Assembly: GCA_021815905.1 (NCBI GenBank)
Contig: JAKAZP010000070.1
Coordinates: forward strand, 1 to 9,584
Source: Pseudomonadota bacterium
GTDB taxonomy: Bacteria; Pseudomonadota; Gammaproteobacteria; Steroidobacterales; Steroidobacteraceae
Direction of reading: 5' to 3'
DNA: 9,584 nt
In this document: piece after piece, positions 1 through 9,584 of the stretch
How positions within the stretch are numbered: position 1 is the first letter of the stretch
Layout of the letters: each line of letters opens with the position of its first letter
The notes under the pieces: generated by a model
Seen by the model: only the letters and a program-made list of their open reading frames with translations
What the model was told of the DNA's origin: nothing
Database searches by the model: none
Program-made: the position numbers and the translations under genes

Positions 1-1961
1 TCGCAAGACTGGTCGAGGGCCTCGATGACGGCCTGAGCGCGCAGACGCTGCTCGGCGTCACCGGCAGCGGCAAGACGTTCGTCGTGAGCGAGGTGATTGC
101 CCGGGTGCAGCGCCCGACGCTCGTGCTCGCGCACAACAAGACGCTCGCCGCGCAGCTCTACGGCGAATTCCGCGGCTTCTTTCCGCACAACGCCGTCGAG
201 TACTTCGTCTCCTACTACGACTACTACCAGCCGGAAGCCTACGTTCCGTCCTCGGACACGTACATCGAGAAGGACGCCTCGATCAACGAGCACATCGAGC
301 AGATGCGCCTCTCGGCCACCAAGGCGCTGCTCGAGCGCTCGGATGCGATCATCGTGGCGACGGTGTCCGCGATCTACGGCCTCGGGGATCCGAAGGCCTA
401 CCTCGCCATGATCCTGCACCTGGTCCGCGGAGATCGCATCGATCAGCGTGCGCTCCTGCGCCGGCTCGCCGACATGCAGTACACGCGCAACGACGTCGAT
501 CTCACCCAGGGCACGTACCGCGTGCGCGGCGATGTGATCGACATCTTTCCGGCGGAGTCCGAGCGCGAGGCGGTGCGCGTCGAGCTCTTCGACGACGCCA
601 TCGACTCCATCGCGCTCTTCGATCCGCTCACCGGAGCGCTCTCGCGCAAGGTGCCGCGATTCACCGTGTATCCCGGGACTCATTATGTAACCCCGCGCGA
701 GCGGTTGATTGGTGCGGTCGATCAGATCCGCGAGGACCTGCGAGTGAGGCTCAGGGAGCTGCGCGAGGCCGGCAAGCTCCTCGAGGCGCAGCGGCTCGAG
801 CAGCGCACCCGGTTCGACATGGAGATGATGCAGGAGGTGGGTTACTGCGCCGGCATCGAGAACTACTCCCGCTACCTCTCCGGCCGCGCCCCGGGTGAGC
901 CCCCGCCGTGCCTGTTCGATTACCTTCCCGCCCACTCGCTGCTCGTCATCGATGAGAGCCACCAGACCATTCCGCAGCTCGGCGCCATGTACCGCGGCGA
1001 TCGCTCGCGCAAGGAGGTGCTGGTGGAATACGGCTTTCGCCTGCCTTCGGCGCTCGACAACCGGCCGCTGAAGTTCGAGGAGTGGGAGCAGCTCGCGCCG
1101 CAGATGATCTTCGTGTCGGCGACGCCGGGGGCGTACGAGGCGCGCAAGGCGAGCCAGACCGTCGAGCTCGTGGTGCGCCCGACCGGGCTCGTCGACCCCG
1201 AGGTCGAGGTGCGCCCGGTCGCGACGCAGGTGGATGACGTGCTCTCGGAGATCCGCAAGTGCGCCGAGCGCAACGAGCGGGTGCTCATCACGACCCTCAC
1301 CAAGCGCATGGCCGAGGACCTCACCGAGTACCTGCACGAGCACGAGGTTCGGGTGCGCTACCTGCACGCCGACATCGAAACCGTGGAGCGCACCGAGATC
1401 ATCCGCGACCTGAGGCTGGGCAGGTTCGACGTGCTGGTCGGCATCAATCTCCTGCGCGAAGGGCTCGATATGCCGGAGGTTTCCCTGGTTGCGATCCTCG
1501 ATGCGGACAAGGAAGGGTTCCTGCGCTCGGACAACTCGCTCATCCAGACGATCGGCCGGGCCGCGCGCCATCTCAACGGCCGCGCCATTCTCTACGCCGA
1601 CCGGGTGACCGGCTCGATGCAGCGCGCGATCGACGAGACCGACCGCAGGCGGCGCAAGCAGCTCGAATACAACGCCGCCCACGGCATCACCCCGCGCGGC
1701 ATTCAGAAGGCGGTCGCCGACATCATGGAAGGCGCTCGCGCGGAGGCCCCGGTCGCGCGCGGCCGGCGGCGGGACGGCAAGGCGGGGGAGAAGGGCGCTC
1801 GGGGCGCACCCGCGGACCTGCGGCCCGAAGCGCTCGCGCGGCAGATGAAGCGCCTCGAGGCGGAGATGCTCAAGCGCGCCCGCAATCTCGAGTTCGAGGA
1901 GGCGGCGCGACTGCGGGATGAGATCGAGCGGCTCAGGCAGCTCGAGCTCGGAATCGCCTGA
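1..1961 (+). CDS. uvrB: UvrABC excinuclease subunit B, 5' end outside window
   Basis: UvrB is the DNA-helicase-like damage-verification subunit of nucleotide excision repair; it is loaded by UvrA and then recruits UvrC. The first complete codon is at base 3, and 652 residues are present. Alignment from memory to E. coli UvrB (673 aa) shows about 21 residues missing at the N-terminus, so the full length matches the family. Visible motifs are Walker A GVTGSGKT (bases 54-77), the beta-hairpin tyrosines in [16 protein letters not shown] (matching E. coli Y92, Y93, Y95, Y96), the Walker B-type VIDESH (about 946-963), helicase motif [10 protein letters not shown], and a C-terminal UVR domain with [17 protein letters not shown]. 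The in-frame GTG at 84 is not the start because Walker A lies before it. No stop or frameshift is seen, so the gene looks intact. No terminator is evident after the TGA. Confidence 0.98.
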   Translation, partial: ARLVEGLDDGLSAQTLLGVTGSGKTFVVSEVIARVQRPTLVLAHNKTLAAQLYGEFRGFFPHNAVEYFVSYYDYYQPEAYVPSSDTYIEKDASINEHIEQMRLSATKALLERSDAIIVATVSAIYGLGDPKAYLAMILHLVRGDRIDQRALLRRLADMQYTRNDVDLTQGTYRVRGDVIDIFPAESEREAVRVELFDDAIDSIALFDPLTGALSRKVPRFTVYPGTHYVTPRERLIGAVDQIREDLRVRLRELREAGKLLEAQRLEQRTRFDMEMMQEVGYCAGIENYSRYLSGRAPGEPPPCLFDYLPAHSLLVIDESHQTIPQLGAMYRGDRSRKEVLVEYGFRLPSALDNRPLKFEEWEQLAPQMIFVSATPGAYEARKASQTVELVVRPTGLVDPEVEVRPVATQVDDVLSEIRKCAERNERVLITTLTKRMAEDLTEYLHEHEVRVRYLHADIETVERTEIIRDLRLGRFDVLVGINLLREGLDMPEVSLVAILDADKEGFLRSDNSLIQTIGRAARHLNGRAILYADRVTGSMQRAIDETDRRRRKQLEYNAAHGITPRGIQKAVADIMEGARAEAPVARGRRRDGKAGEKGARGAPADLRPEALARQMKRLEAEMLKRARNLEFEEAARLRDEIERLRQLELGIA

Positions 1962-2022
1962 CGCGCGCGGGCTCCCCGCATCCGGGCGAGCGGGTACGAG
2001 ACCTGCGGCATCGCGGGCATGA

Positions 2023-2359
2023 ATGGCTCAGGCCAAGCATCGAGGACGGGAGCCGTACGTGGTTTCGGCGGCGGATCGCGCCGATGCCATCGTGGCGAAG
2101 CTTCTGGCGGCCGTGCTCGTGAGGCGCGGCGGCCAAGCGCATCGCCCTTCGGGCGCCCGAGTTGCCGGTGATCGTCGGGCTCTGGGGACTCGAGAGCGAG
2201 CTCGAGCGCGCGGCGCAGAGGCTCGAGAGCGTGAGGGTGACCCGGCTGGACATCCGAGTGAGGAGCTGCGTCGATGAGATCGAGCGGCTGGCCGCTGCGG
2301 GGGAGGCTCCCGCCGCGCTCGATGCCACCCCCGGGCGCACCGGGACCCACTCAAGCTGA
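2023..2359 (+). pseudogene. Probable remnant of a cytosolic alpha/beta (B12-binding-like) domain, split across two frames
   Basis: Two adjoining pieces in different frames read like one protein domain. Piece one, from 2023 in the first frame, contains the run SAADRADAIVAKLLAAVLVR and ends near 2133. Piece two lies in the next frame over (stop TGA at 2120-2122, then open from 2123 to the stop at 2357-2359). It contains KRIALRAPELPVIVGLWG followed by a Glu/Arg-rich helix ending VDEIERLAA. From memory, a D-x-A-D-x-(I/L) helix, then a variable part, then a K-R-L-R-x-x-x-P-x-(L/I)-x-(I/V)-V-G-L-W strand, is the pattern of the C-terminal extension of some proteobacterial AI-2E-type permeases. If so, roughly 50-60 codons are deleted between the pieces, and the membrane part is gone. 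A stop (2020-2022) directly precedes the ATG at 2023, and no Shine-Dalgarno sequence is visible. It could instead be meaningless GC-rich open frame; the family assignment is an inference. Confidence 0.4.
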
Positions 2360-2443
2360 CGCGGGAGCGAGCCGGGGCTTGCGATGGGCTTCGCGGGGCC
2401 GCCGGCACGGTGACCCTAAGTGCTTGGAATGGTTCGCATTAGC

Positions 2444-2490
2444 TTGCGCCGCAACCGCACGTCTAGTACCCTTCGCGCCCCTCATCGGGG
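2444..2490 (+). promoter_or_regulatory. Candidate sigma70 promoter of tRNA-Val with GC-rich discriminator
   Basis: TTGCGC (2444-2449), a 17-base spacer and TACCCT (2467-2472) form a plausible -35/-10 pair. They are followed by a GC-only stretch, CGCGCCCC (2474-2481), across the expected discriminator and start near 2479. A GC-rich discriminator is the known mark of stringently controlled stable-RNA promoters. The region just upstream (about 2414-2443) is AT-richer than its surroundings, as for an UP element. The -35 overlaps a small perfect inverted repeat, TTGCG-C-CGCAA (2444-2454). The transcript would begin in or next to a 4-bp hairpin (CCCC 2478-2481, GGGG 2487-2490), about 28 bases before the mature tRNA. 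Only three bases of the -10 match consensus, but they are the important first, second and last ones. Confidence 0.5.
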
Positions 2491-2506
2491 AGAATTTTCG
2501 ATCTTC

Positions 2507-2581
2507 AGGCGCGTAGCTCAGTGGTAGAGCACCACCTTGACATGGTGGTGGTCGGTGGTTCGATCCCACTCGCGCCTACCA
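2507..2581 (+). tRNA. tRNA-Val, anticodon GAC, CCA encoded
   Basis: A complete cloverleaf can be drawn. The acceptor stem AGGCGCG (2507-2513) pairs perfectly with CGCGCCT (2571-2577), with discriminator A2578 and encoded CCA 2579-2581. The D arm is GCTC/GAGC (2516-2519, 2527-2530) with a short canonical loop AGTGGTA. The anticodon stem is CCACC/GGTGG (2532-2536, 2544-2548) around TTGACAT, giving anticodon GAC at 2539-2541. There is a five-base variable region. The T stem is GGTGG/CCACT (2554-2558, 2566-2570, one G-U pair) with loop TTCGATC. It reads the valine codons GUC and GUU; A35, C36 and A73 are valine identity bases. It lies 112 bases before thrS on the same strand with no terminator or clear promoter between them, so co-transcription with thrS is likely. 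Confidence 0.98.
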
Positions 2582-2693
2582 GATTCTCGACGAGGCGCTT
2601 CAGCCGTCGCTCCGGGCCCGCGCGGCTTCGGGGGAGCGGCTCGATGCGCCTCTTCGTTCTCGCCCGCGCCGGACGCATCAAGAGATTTTCACC
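2582..2693 (+). promoter_or_regulatory. Structured thrS leader, possible ThrRS translational operator
   Basis: The 112 bases between the tRNA CCA end and the thrS ATG hold two potential hairpins. The distal one pairs CGCTCC (2608-2613) with GGAGCG (2633-2638). The proximal one pairs GATGCG (2643-2648) with CGCATC (2674-2679), extended by CC/GG (2649-2650, 2671-2672) across a bulged A; its apical region contains CGT (2655-2657). Relative to the ATG the proximal hairpin spans -51 to -15. In E. coli, ThrRS represses its own translation by binding leader stem-loops that mimic tRNA-Thr, one of them at about this distance with a CGU anticodon mimic. The resemblance is positional. The loop here is larger than an anticodon loop, so the function is inferred. 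The Shine-Dalgarno sequence is weak (AGAGA, 2681-2685). I see no convincing promoter in this stretch. Confidence 0.35.
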
Positions 2694-4622
2694 ATGCCTG
2701 TCGTGACGTTGCCCGATGGCAGTCAGCGCCGCTTCGACCACCCGGTGACGGTGGACGAGGTCGCGGGCGACATTGGCGCGGGATTGCGCAAGGCGGCGAT
2801 CGCCGGGCGCGTGAACGGCGGGCTCGTCGACACTTCTTTTCTCATCGGCAACGACGCCTCGATCGCGATCGTCACCGACAAGGATCCCGCCGGGCTCGAG
2901 GTGATCCGTCACTCGACGGCGCATCTGCTCGCGCAAGCGGTGAAGCAGCTCTTTCCCGAGGCCCAGGTGACCATCGGGCCGGTGATCGAGGACGGCTTCT
3001 ATTACGATTTCGCGTTCGAGCGTCCCTTCACGCCGGAGGATCTCGCCGCCATCGAGGCGCGCATGGCGGAGCTCGCGAAAGCCGACCAGAAGGTGACCCG
3101 CCGGCTCATGGGGCGGGATGAGGCCGTGGCCTTCTTCAAGAGCCTCGGCGAGCACTACAAGGCCGAGATCATCGCGAGCATCCCGGCGGGCGAGGACATC
3201 AGTCTCTACGGCCAGGGCGACTGGGTGGATCTCTGCCGCGGACCGCACGTCCCCTCCACCGGGAAGCTCAAGGCCTTCAAGCTGACCAAGGTGGCGGGCG
3301 CCTACTGGCGCGGCGATTCCCGCAACGAGATGCTCCAGCGCATCTACGGCACCGCCTGGCCGGACAAGAAGCAGCTCGAGGACTACCTGCACCGGCTGGA
3401 GGAAGCCGAGAAGCGCGACCACCGCAGGATCGGTCGCGAGCTCGATCTCTTTCACCTGCAGGAAGAGGCGCCGGGAGCGGTGTTCTGGCACCCGAAGGGC
3501 TGGAGCGTCTTCCAGAGCCTGATCGCGTACATGCGGGGGCGGCAGGCGGCGGCGGGGTATCAGGAAGTCAACGCCCCGGAACTCATGGACGCCTCGCTCT
3601 GGCAGCAGTCGGGACATGCGGAGAAGTTCGGCGAGAGCATGTATGTCACCGAGACCCCCGATCATCGGCGCTATGCCATCAAGCCGATGAACTGCCCCGG
3701 GCACGTCCAGATCTTCAGGCACGGCCTGAGGAGCTATCGGGAGCTGCCGGTGCGGCTCTCGGAGTTCGGCAAGGTGCACCGTTACGAGCCCTCCGGTGCG
3801 CTGCACGGCCTGATGCGCGTGCGCGCCTTCACCCAGGACGACGGGCACGTCTTCATCACGGAGGAGCAGATCACCGAGGAGTGCGTGGCCATCACGCGGC
3901 TGATCCTCGACATCTACCGCGAGTTCGGCTTCGAGGACGTGCGCATCAAATTCTCGGATCGGCCGCCGAAGCGCGTCGGGAGCGACGAGGTCTGGGACCG
4001 CGCCGAGAAGGCGCTGCAGGCCGCCTCCCAGGCCGCCGGAATCGACTACACCCTGAACCCCGGGGAGGGGGCCTTCTACGGGCCGAAGCTCGAGTTCGTC
4101 CTGCGCGATGCCATCGGCCGGGACTGGCAGTGCGGCACCTTGCAGGTCGACTTCAACATGCCCGGCAGGCTCGGGGCGTATTACATCGACGAGCACAGCC
4201 AGAAGCGCACGCCGGTCATGCTGCACCGGGCCATGTTCGGCTCGCTCGAGCGATTTCTGGCCATCCTCATCGAGCACCACGCCGGGCGGCTCCCGGCCTG
4301 GCTCGCTCCCGTGCAGGCGGTGGTGATGAGTATCACCGACCGGCAGCACGATTACGTTCGAAAAGTCGCGGAAGCCCTGAAAAATCAGCAGTTTCGGGTC
4401 GAGACCGACTTGCGCAACGAAAAGGTCGGCTTTAAGATTCGAGAGCACACGCTGCAGCGTGTTCCGTATCTATTGGTTGCGGGTGACAAGGAGGTCGCCG
4501 CAAATCTGCTATCAGTGCGCACCCGAAGCGGCAAGGACTTGGGCACCATGACTCCGGAGAGCTTCGCAGAGCGTCTCCGGGTAGAGCTCGAGAGCCGCGG
4601 GCGCCGTACGTTGGAGGATTGA
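2694..4622 (+). CDS. thrS: Threonine-tRNA ligase (ThrRS)
   Basis: ThrRS is a cytoplasmic class II synthetase that activates threonine with ATP, charges tRNA-Thr and edits mischarged Ser-tRNA-Thr. At 642 residues it equals E. coli ThrRS in length. Domains in order: TGS (about 1-62); editing domain with HSTAH (His73, His77) and CRGPH (Cys181, His185); catalytic core from about 245 with NCPGHVQIF, motif 2 region [19 protein letters not shown] and motif 3 [13 protein letters not shown]; and an anticodon-binding domain from about 535. The zinc ligands expected from the E. coli enzyme are all present: Cys334, His385 and His511. The motif 3 arginine is Arg520. The ATG start gives the usual [11 protein letters not shown]-terminus. 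The last 300 bases are clearly AT-richer than the body of the gene and carry a 16-bp palindrome and the infC Shine-Dalgarno sequence. Confidence 0.98.
   Translation: MPVVTLPDGSQRRFDHPVTVDEVAGDIGAGLRKAAIAGRVNGGLVDTSFLIGNDASIAIVTDKDPAGLEVIRHSTAHLLAQAVKQLFPEAQVTIGPVIEDGFYYDFAFERPFTPEDLAAIEARMAELAKADQKVTRRLMGRDEAVAFFKSLGEHYKAEIIASIPAGEDISLYGQGDWVDLCRGPHVPSTGKLKAFKLTKVAGAYWRGDSRNEMLQRIYGTAWPDKKQLEDYLHRLEEAEKRDHRRIGRELDLFHLQEEAPGAVFWHPKGWSVFQSLIAYMRGRQAAAGYQEVNAPELMDASLWQQSGHAEKFGESMYVTETPDHRRYAIKPMNCPGHVQIFRHGLRSYRELPVRLSEFGKVHRYEPSGALHGLMRVRAFTQDDGHVFITEEQITEECVAITRLILDIYREFGFEDVRIKFSDRPPKRVGSDEVWDRAEKALQAASQAAGIDYTLNPGEGAFYGPKLEFVLRDAIGRDWQCGTLQVDFNMPGRLGAYYIDEHSQKRTPVMLHRAMFGSLERFLAILIEHHAGRLPAWLAPVQAVVMSITDRQHDYVRKVAEALKNQQFRVETDLRNEKVGFKIREHTLQRVPYLLVAGDKEVAANLLSVRTRSGKDLGTMTPESFAERLRVELESRGRRTLED
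4410..4438 (+). promoter_or_regulatory. Candidate internal promoter for infC within thrS
   Basis: TTGCGC (4410-4415), 17 bases and TAAGAT (4433-4438) sit in the AT-richer 3' end of thrS, with the same -35 hexamer as the tRNA promoter. A start would fall near 4445, about 180 bases before infC, at the edge of the 4447-4462 palindrome. E. coli infC is also transcribed from promoters inside thrS, which is the main reason to take this seriously. The -35 match is only three of six and the -10 four of six, so chance occurrence is possible. Confidence 0.35.
4447..4462. repeat. 16-bp perfect palindrome inside thrS
   Basis: The sequence ACACGCTGCAGCGTGT is its own reverse complement, with eight bases per arm. 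It covers the thrS codons for H-T-L-Q-R-V. These residues are largely conserved in ThrRS (E. coli has HTLRRV), so protein constraint explains part of the sequence but not the perfect symmetry at the wobble positions. It lies just after the candidate infC promoter. Its presence is certain; a role as operator or RNA hairpin is only a suggestion. Confidence 0.45.
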
Positions 4623-4628
4623 CGCATC
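4613..4628 (+). promoter_or_regulatory. infC Shine-Dalgarno and ATC start codon
   Basis: GGAGGA (4613-4618) lies inside the last thrS codons, 7-8 bases before ATC at 4626-4628. The ATC follows the thrS TGA (4620-4622) after three bases. Starting here gives the N-terminal residues (M)[13 protein letters not shown], whose R-x-N-x-x-I pattern fits the family. The first standard start in frame, GTG at 4686, would cut off this conserved region and has no well-placed Shine-Dalgarno sequence. IF3 is known to discriminate against non-AUG starts, and infC genes commonly use AUU, AUC or AUA for autoregulation. Confidence 0.87.
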
Positions 4629-5147
4629 GCTAGTGCAACAAAGCGGGTCCGGCGCAACGAGGAGATCCTCGCGCCGCAACTGCGAGTGATCGCGGCCGAC
4701 GGGTCGCAAGCCGGACTCATGTCCCGCGCCGAGGCGCTGCAGATGGCATCTGCCTCGGAGCTTGATCTGGTGGAGGTATCGCCCACGGCGGAGCCGCCGG
4801 TCGTGCGCATCATGGACTATGGGAAGTTCCTGTTCGAGCAGAACAAGAAGGCCCATTCGGCGAAGCGCAAGCAGAAACAGATTCAGGTCAAGGAAGTGAA
4901 GTTTCGTCCGGGGACGGGGGAGGCGGATTACCAGATCAAGCTGCGTAATCTTCAGCGCTTCCTCACCGAAGGCGACAAGGCCAAGGTAACCTTGCGGTTC
5001 CGCGGCCGGGAAATGGTGCACCAGGACATCGGGCGCAAGCTCCTCGATCGGGTCGCGACCGATCTCGCCGGCAGCGGCGTGATCGAGCAGAACCCGCTCA
5101 TGGAAGGCAAGCAGATGATCATGGTGTTTGCACCGAAAAAGAAGTAA
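4626..5147 (+). CDS. infC: Translation initiation factor IF-3, ATC start
   Basis: IF3 binds the 30S subunit, prevents premature 50S joining and checks start-codon and initiator-tRNA pairing. From the ATC at 4626 the product is 173 residues (E. coli 180). The N-domain carries the family signature region [20 protein letters not shown]. It is followed by the lysine-rich linker ([20 protein letters not shown]) and the C-domain with [16 protein letters not shown] and [19 protein letters not shown], ending APKKK. The gene is nearly fused to thrS (three bases apart), which suggests translational coupling as well as IF3 feedback through the poor start codon. The stop codon TAA begins the first hairpin of the rpmI leader. 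The identity is certain; the start is inferred from conservation and the Shine-Dalgarno position. Confidence 0.96.
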   Translation: MASATKRVRRNEEILAPQLRVIAADGSQAGLMSRAEALQMASASELDLVEVSPTAEPPVVRIMDYGKFLFEQNKKAHSAKRKQKQIQVKEVKFRPGTGEADYQIKLRNLQRFLTEGDKAKVTLRFRGREMVHQDIGRKLLDRVATDLAGSGVIEQNPLMEGKQMIMVFAPKKK

Positions 5148-5261
5148 CGGCTTCCGATTCCGTTTGGGTCGGGAGCCGTTCGCCCGTAGCGGGCGCCCTC
5201 GTCGAGGACGGGGACGCTTTGCGACCGGGGCTAGAGCAACAAAGTCGAGGAGACTACGTCG
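5146..5261 (+). promoter_or_regulatory. Structured rpmI-rplT leader, likely L20 control region
   Basis: Three hairpins follow one another. A 15-bp stem (5146-5160 with 5166-5180, three G-U pairs, loop CGTTT) starts at the infC stop codon. A 6-bp perfect stem, CGCCCG-TAG-CGGGCG, covers 5181-5195. A 7-bp stem with one bulged T covers 5196-5213. No T-run follows any of them, so they are not intrinsic terminators. The rpmI Shine-Dalgarno GAGGAG is at 5247-5252. CCTCG at 5197-5201, part of the third hairpin, could instead pair with CGAGG at 5246-5250 and hide the ribosome site. GTCGAGGA occurs at both 5201-5208 and 5244-5251. In E. coli, L20 represses rpmI-rplT by stabilising a long-range pairing between the infC region and the rpmI ribosome site. 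A similar switch here is an inference from structure and place. Confidence 0.5.
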
Positions 5262-5465
5262 ATGCCCAAGTTGAAGACCAACCGGGCGGCCGCCAAGCGC
5301 TTTCGCAAGACCGCGAAGGGCTTCAAGCGGTACGCCTCCAAACGCCGCCACAACCTCGGTCACAAGGACCGCAAGGTCAAGCGTCACGCCCGCTCGGGCG
5401 GTACGAGCCTGGTGCACGAGACCGACGTCGGTCGTCTCGAGCAGCTCCTTCCGTATCACAAGTAA
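5262..5465 (+). CDS. rpmI: 50S ribosomal protein L35 (bL35)
   Basis: This is a 67-residue, highly basic protein of the large ribosomal subunit. The N-terminus MPKLKTNRAAAKRFRKTAKG is the family signature, followed by an Arg/Lys-rich middle (RRHNLGHKDRKVKRHAR) and the typical C-terminal LPY motif (LLPYHK). The length matches the usual 65-67. The ATG is preceded by a good Shine-Dalgarno GAGGAG nine bases upstream. It sits between infC and rplT as in most bacteria and is probably controlled by the structured leader before it. Confidence 0.97.
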   Translation: MPKLKTNRAAAKRFRKTAKGFKRYASKRRHNLGHKDRKVKRHARSGGTSLVHETDVGRLEQLLPYHK

Positions 5466-5483
5466 CCCCGAGCGAGATTTCAA

Positions 5484-5846
5484 ATGGCTAGAGTCAAGCG
5501 TGGCGTGACGGCCGGGCGCCGTCACAAGAAGGTTCTGGGCAAGGCGAAGGGCTACTACAACGCCCGCCGCAAGGTCTATCGCGCCGCGAAGCAGGCGGTC
5601 ATCAAGGCCGGCCAGTACGCCTATCGCGATCGCAGGCAGAAGAAGCGCGAGTTCCGCGCGCTGTGGATCGCGCGCATCAACGCCGCGGCGCGTCTGTACG
5701 GGCTCTCCTACAGCCGCATCATCAACGGCCTCAACAAGGCGGGTGTCGAGATCGATCGCAAGGTGCTCGCCGACATCGCGGTGCACGACGCCGAGGCGTT
5801 CGGCGCGATCGCGCAGCAGGCGAAGGCCGCGCTCGGCATCTCCTGA
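5484..5846 (+). CDS. rplT: 50S ribosomal protein L20 (bL20)
   Basis: L20 binds 23S rRNA early in 50S assembly and, in E. coli and other bacteria, is the translational repressor of rpmI-rplT. The product is 120 residues (E. coli 118). Conserved blocks include [67 protein letters not shown] and the C-terminal [12 protein letters not shown]. The long basic N-terminal helix and the globular C-domain that binds the mRNA operator are both intact. It begins 18 bases after rpmI with only a weak Shine-Dalgarno (GAGCGAG), which suggests coupling to rpmI translation. Confidence 0.98.
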   Translation: MARVKRGVTAGRRHKKVLGKAKGYYNARRKVYRAAKQAVIKAGQYAYRDRRQKKREFRALWIARINAAARLYGLSYSRIINGLNKAGVEIDRKVLADIAVHDAEAFGAIAQQAKAALGIS

Positions 5847-9355
<3,509 letters not shown>

Positions 9356-9358
9356 GAG

Positions 9359-9584
9359 ATGGCCCTGACAAAGGCGGAGATGGCGGAGGCGCTCTTCAAC
9401 CAGCTCGGGCTCAATAAAAGGGAGGCGCGGGAGCTGGTGGACTTGTTCTTCGAGGAAGTGCGTGCCGCGCTGTCGAAGGGCGAGCAGGTGAAGCTCTCCG
9501 GTTTCGGCAACTTCGACCTGCGCGACAAGAACCAGCGTCCCGGCAGGAATCCGAAGACGGGCGAGGAGATCCCGATCACTGCCC
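9359..9584 (+). CDS. ihfA: Integration host factor alpha subunit, 3' end outside window
   Basis: IHF is a heterodimeric DNA-bending nucleoid protein that shapes promoters, replication origins and recombination sites; this is its alpha subunit (also called himA). The first 75 residues of about 99 are present, starting [18 protein letters not shown]. They contain the core block [20 protein letters not shown] followed by [14 protein letters not shown]. Pro65, which intercalates into DNA at the bend, is conserved. This block is identical or nearly so to the E. coli alpha subunit, which separates it from HU and from IHF beta. The ATG is three bases after the pheT stop, with only a weak Shine-Dalgarno sequence (ACGAG near 9346-9350). 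In E. coli ihfA also has its own promoter inside pheT; the AT-richer end of pheT here would allow one, but I could not pick out a convincing pair of hexamers. Confidence 0.96.
   Translation, partial: MALTKAEMAEALFNQLGLNKREARELVDLFFEEVRAALSKGEQVKLSGFGNFDLRDKNQRPGRNPKTGEEIPITA

Noticed and set aside
84..86. GTG as the uvrB start
   Set aside because: The reading frame is open to the window edge and Walker A lies upstream of this codon.
2162..2359. An independent 65-residue gene starting at TTG 2162
   Set aside because: There is no Shine-Dalgarno sequence, and the family-like residues continue upstream of the TTG in the same frame. It is better read as part of a decayed longer gene.
1703..2408. 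Minus-strand open frames over the uvrB end and the following gap
   Set aside because: They show low-complexity Arg/Ala/Ser/Pro composition without recognisable motifs, and they run antisense into uvrB.
4686..4688. GTG as the infC start
   Set aside because: It has no properly spaced Shine-Dalgarno sequence and would remove the conserved N-terminal R-x-N-x-x-I segment.
5146..5213. Intrinsic terminator after infC
   Set aside because: The hairpins are strong, but none is followed by a run of T residues, and rpmI-rplT continues directly. A leader structure fits better.
5219..5491. 90-residue plus-strand frame overlapping rpmI
   Set aside because: It overlaps rpmI in another frame and reads as basic low-complexity sequence. 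rpmI itself is unmistakable.

Overview
This window is a conserved housekeeping stretch from a high-GC proteobacterium, most likely a gammaproteobacterium. The partial integration host factor alpha gene at the right end is almost residue-for-residue like the E. coli protein. The order thrS-infC-rpmI-rplT-pheS-pheT-ihfA is the classic gammaproteobacterial translation operon, and infC begins with the non-AUG codon typical of that gene. The body of the genes is very GC-rich, with many GAG/CTC and GCG/CGC codons. I cannot name a genus; a high-GC lineage outside the Enterobacterales is the best guess.

Layout, all on the + strand: (1) 1-1961, the excision-repair helicase gene uvrB, lacking only about 21 N-terminal codons. 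(2) 1962-2506, a 545-base gap. Its middle (about 2023-2359) looks like the wreck of a protein-coding domain split over two frames, and its end holds a stable-RNA-type promoter. (3) 2507-2581, a complete tRNA-Val(GAC) with encoded CCA. (4) 2582-2693, a structured leader. (5) 2694-4622 thrS, 4626-5147 infC with an ATC start, 5148-5261 a strongly structured leader, 5262-5465 rpmI, 5484-5846 rplT, 5868-6896 pheS, 6893-9355 pheT, and 9359-9584 ihfA, cut by the window end.

The genes work together in protein synthesis. ThrRS and the two-subunit PheRS charge tRNAs, IF3 polices initiation, and L35 and L20 build the 50S subunit. In E. coli each step of this cluster has its own feedback control: ThrRS on its own leader, IF3 through its start codon, L20 on the rpmI leader, and internal promoters for infC and ihfA. 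The sequence here shows features compatible with several of these. They are the ATC start with a strong Shine-Dalgarno sequence, hairpins just upstream of thrS and rpmI, and AT-richer 3' ends of thrS and pheT. The E. coli-style pheM attenuator is absent.

I see no mobile element, CRISPR array, defence system or new gene cluster. The points worth a second look are the decayed domain before the tRNA, the two structured leaders, a 16-bp perfect palindrome inside thrS, and a four-cysteine insertion in PheS.
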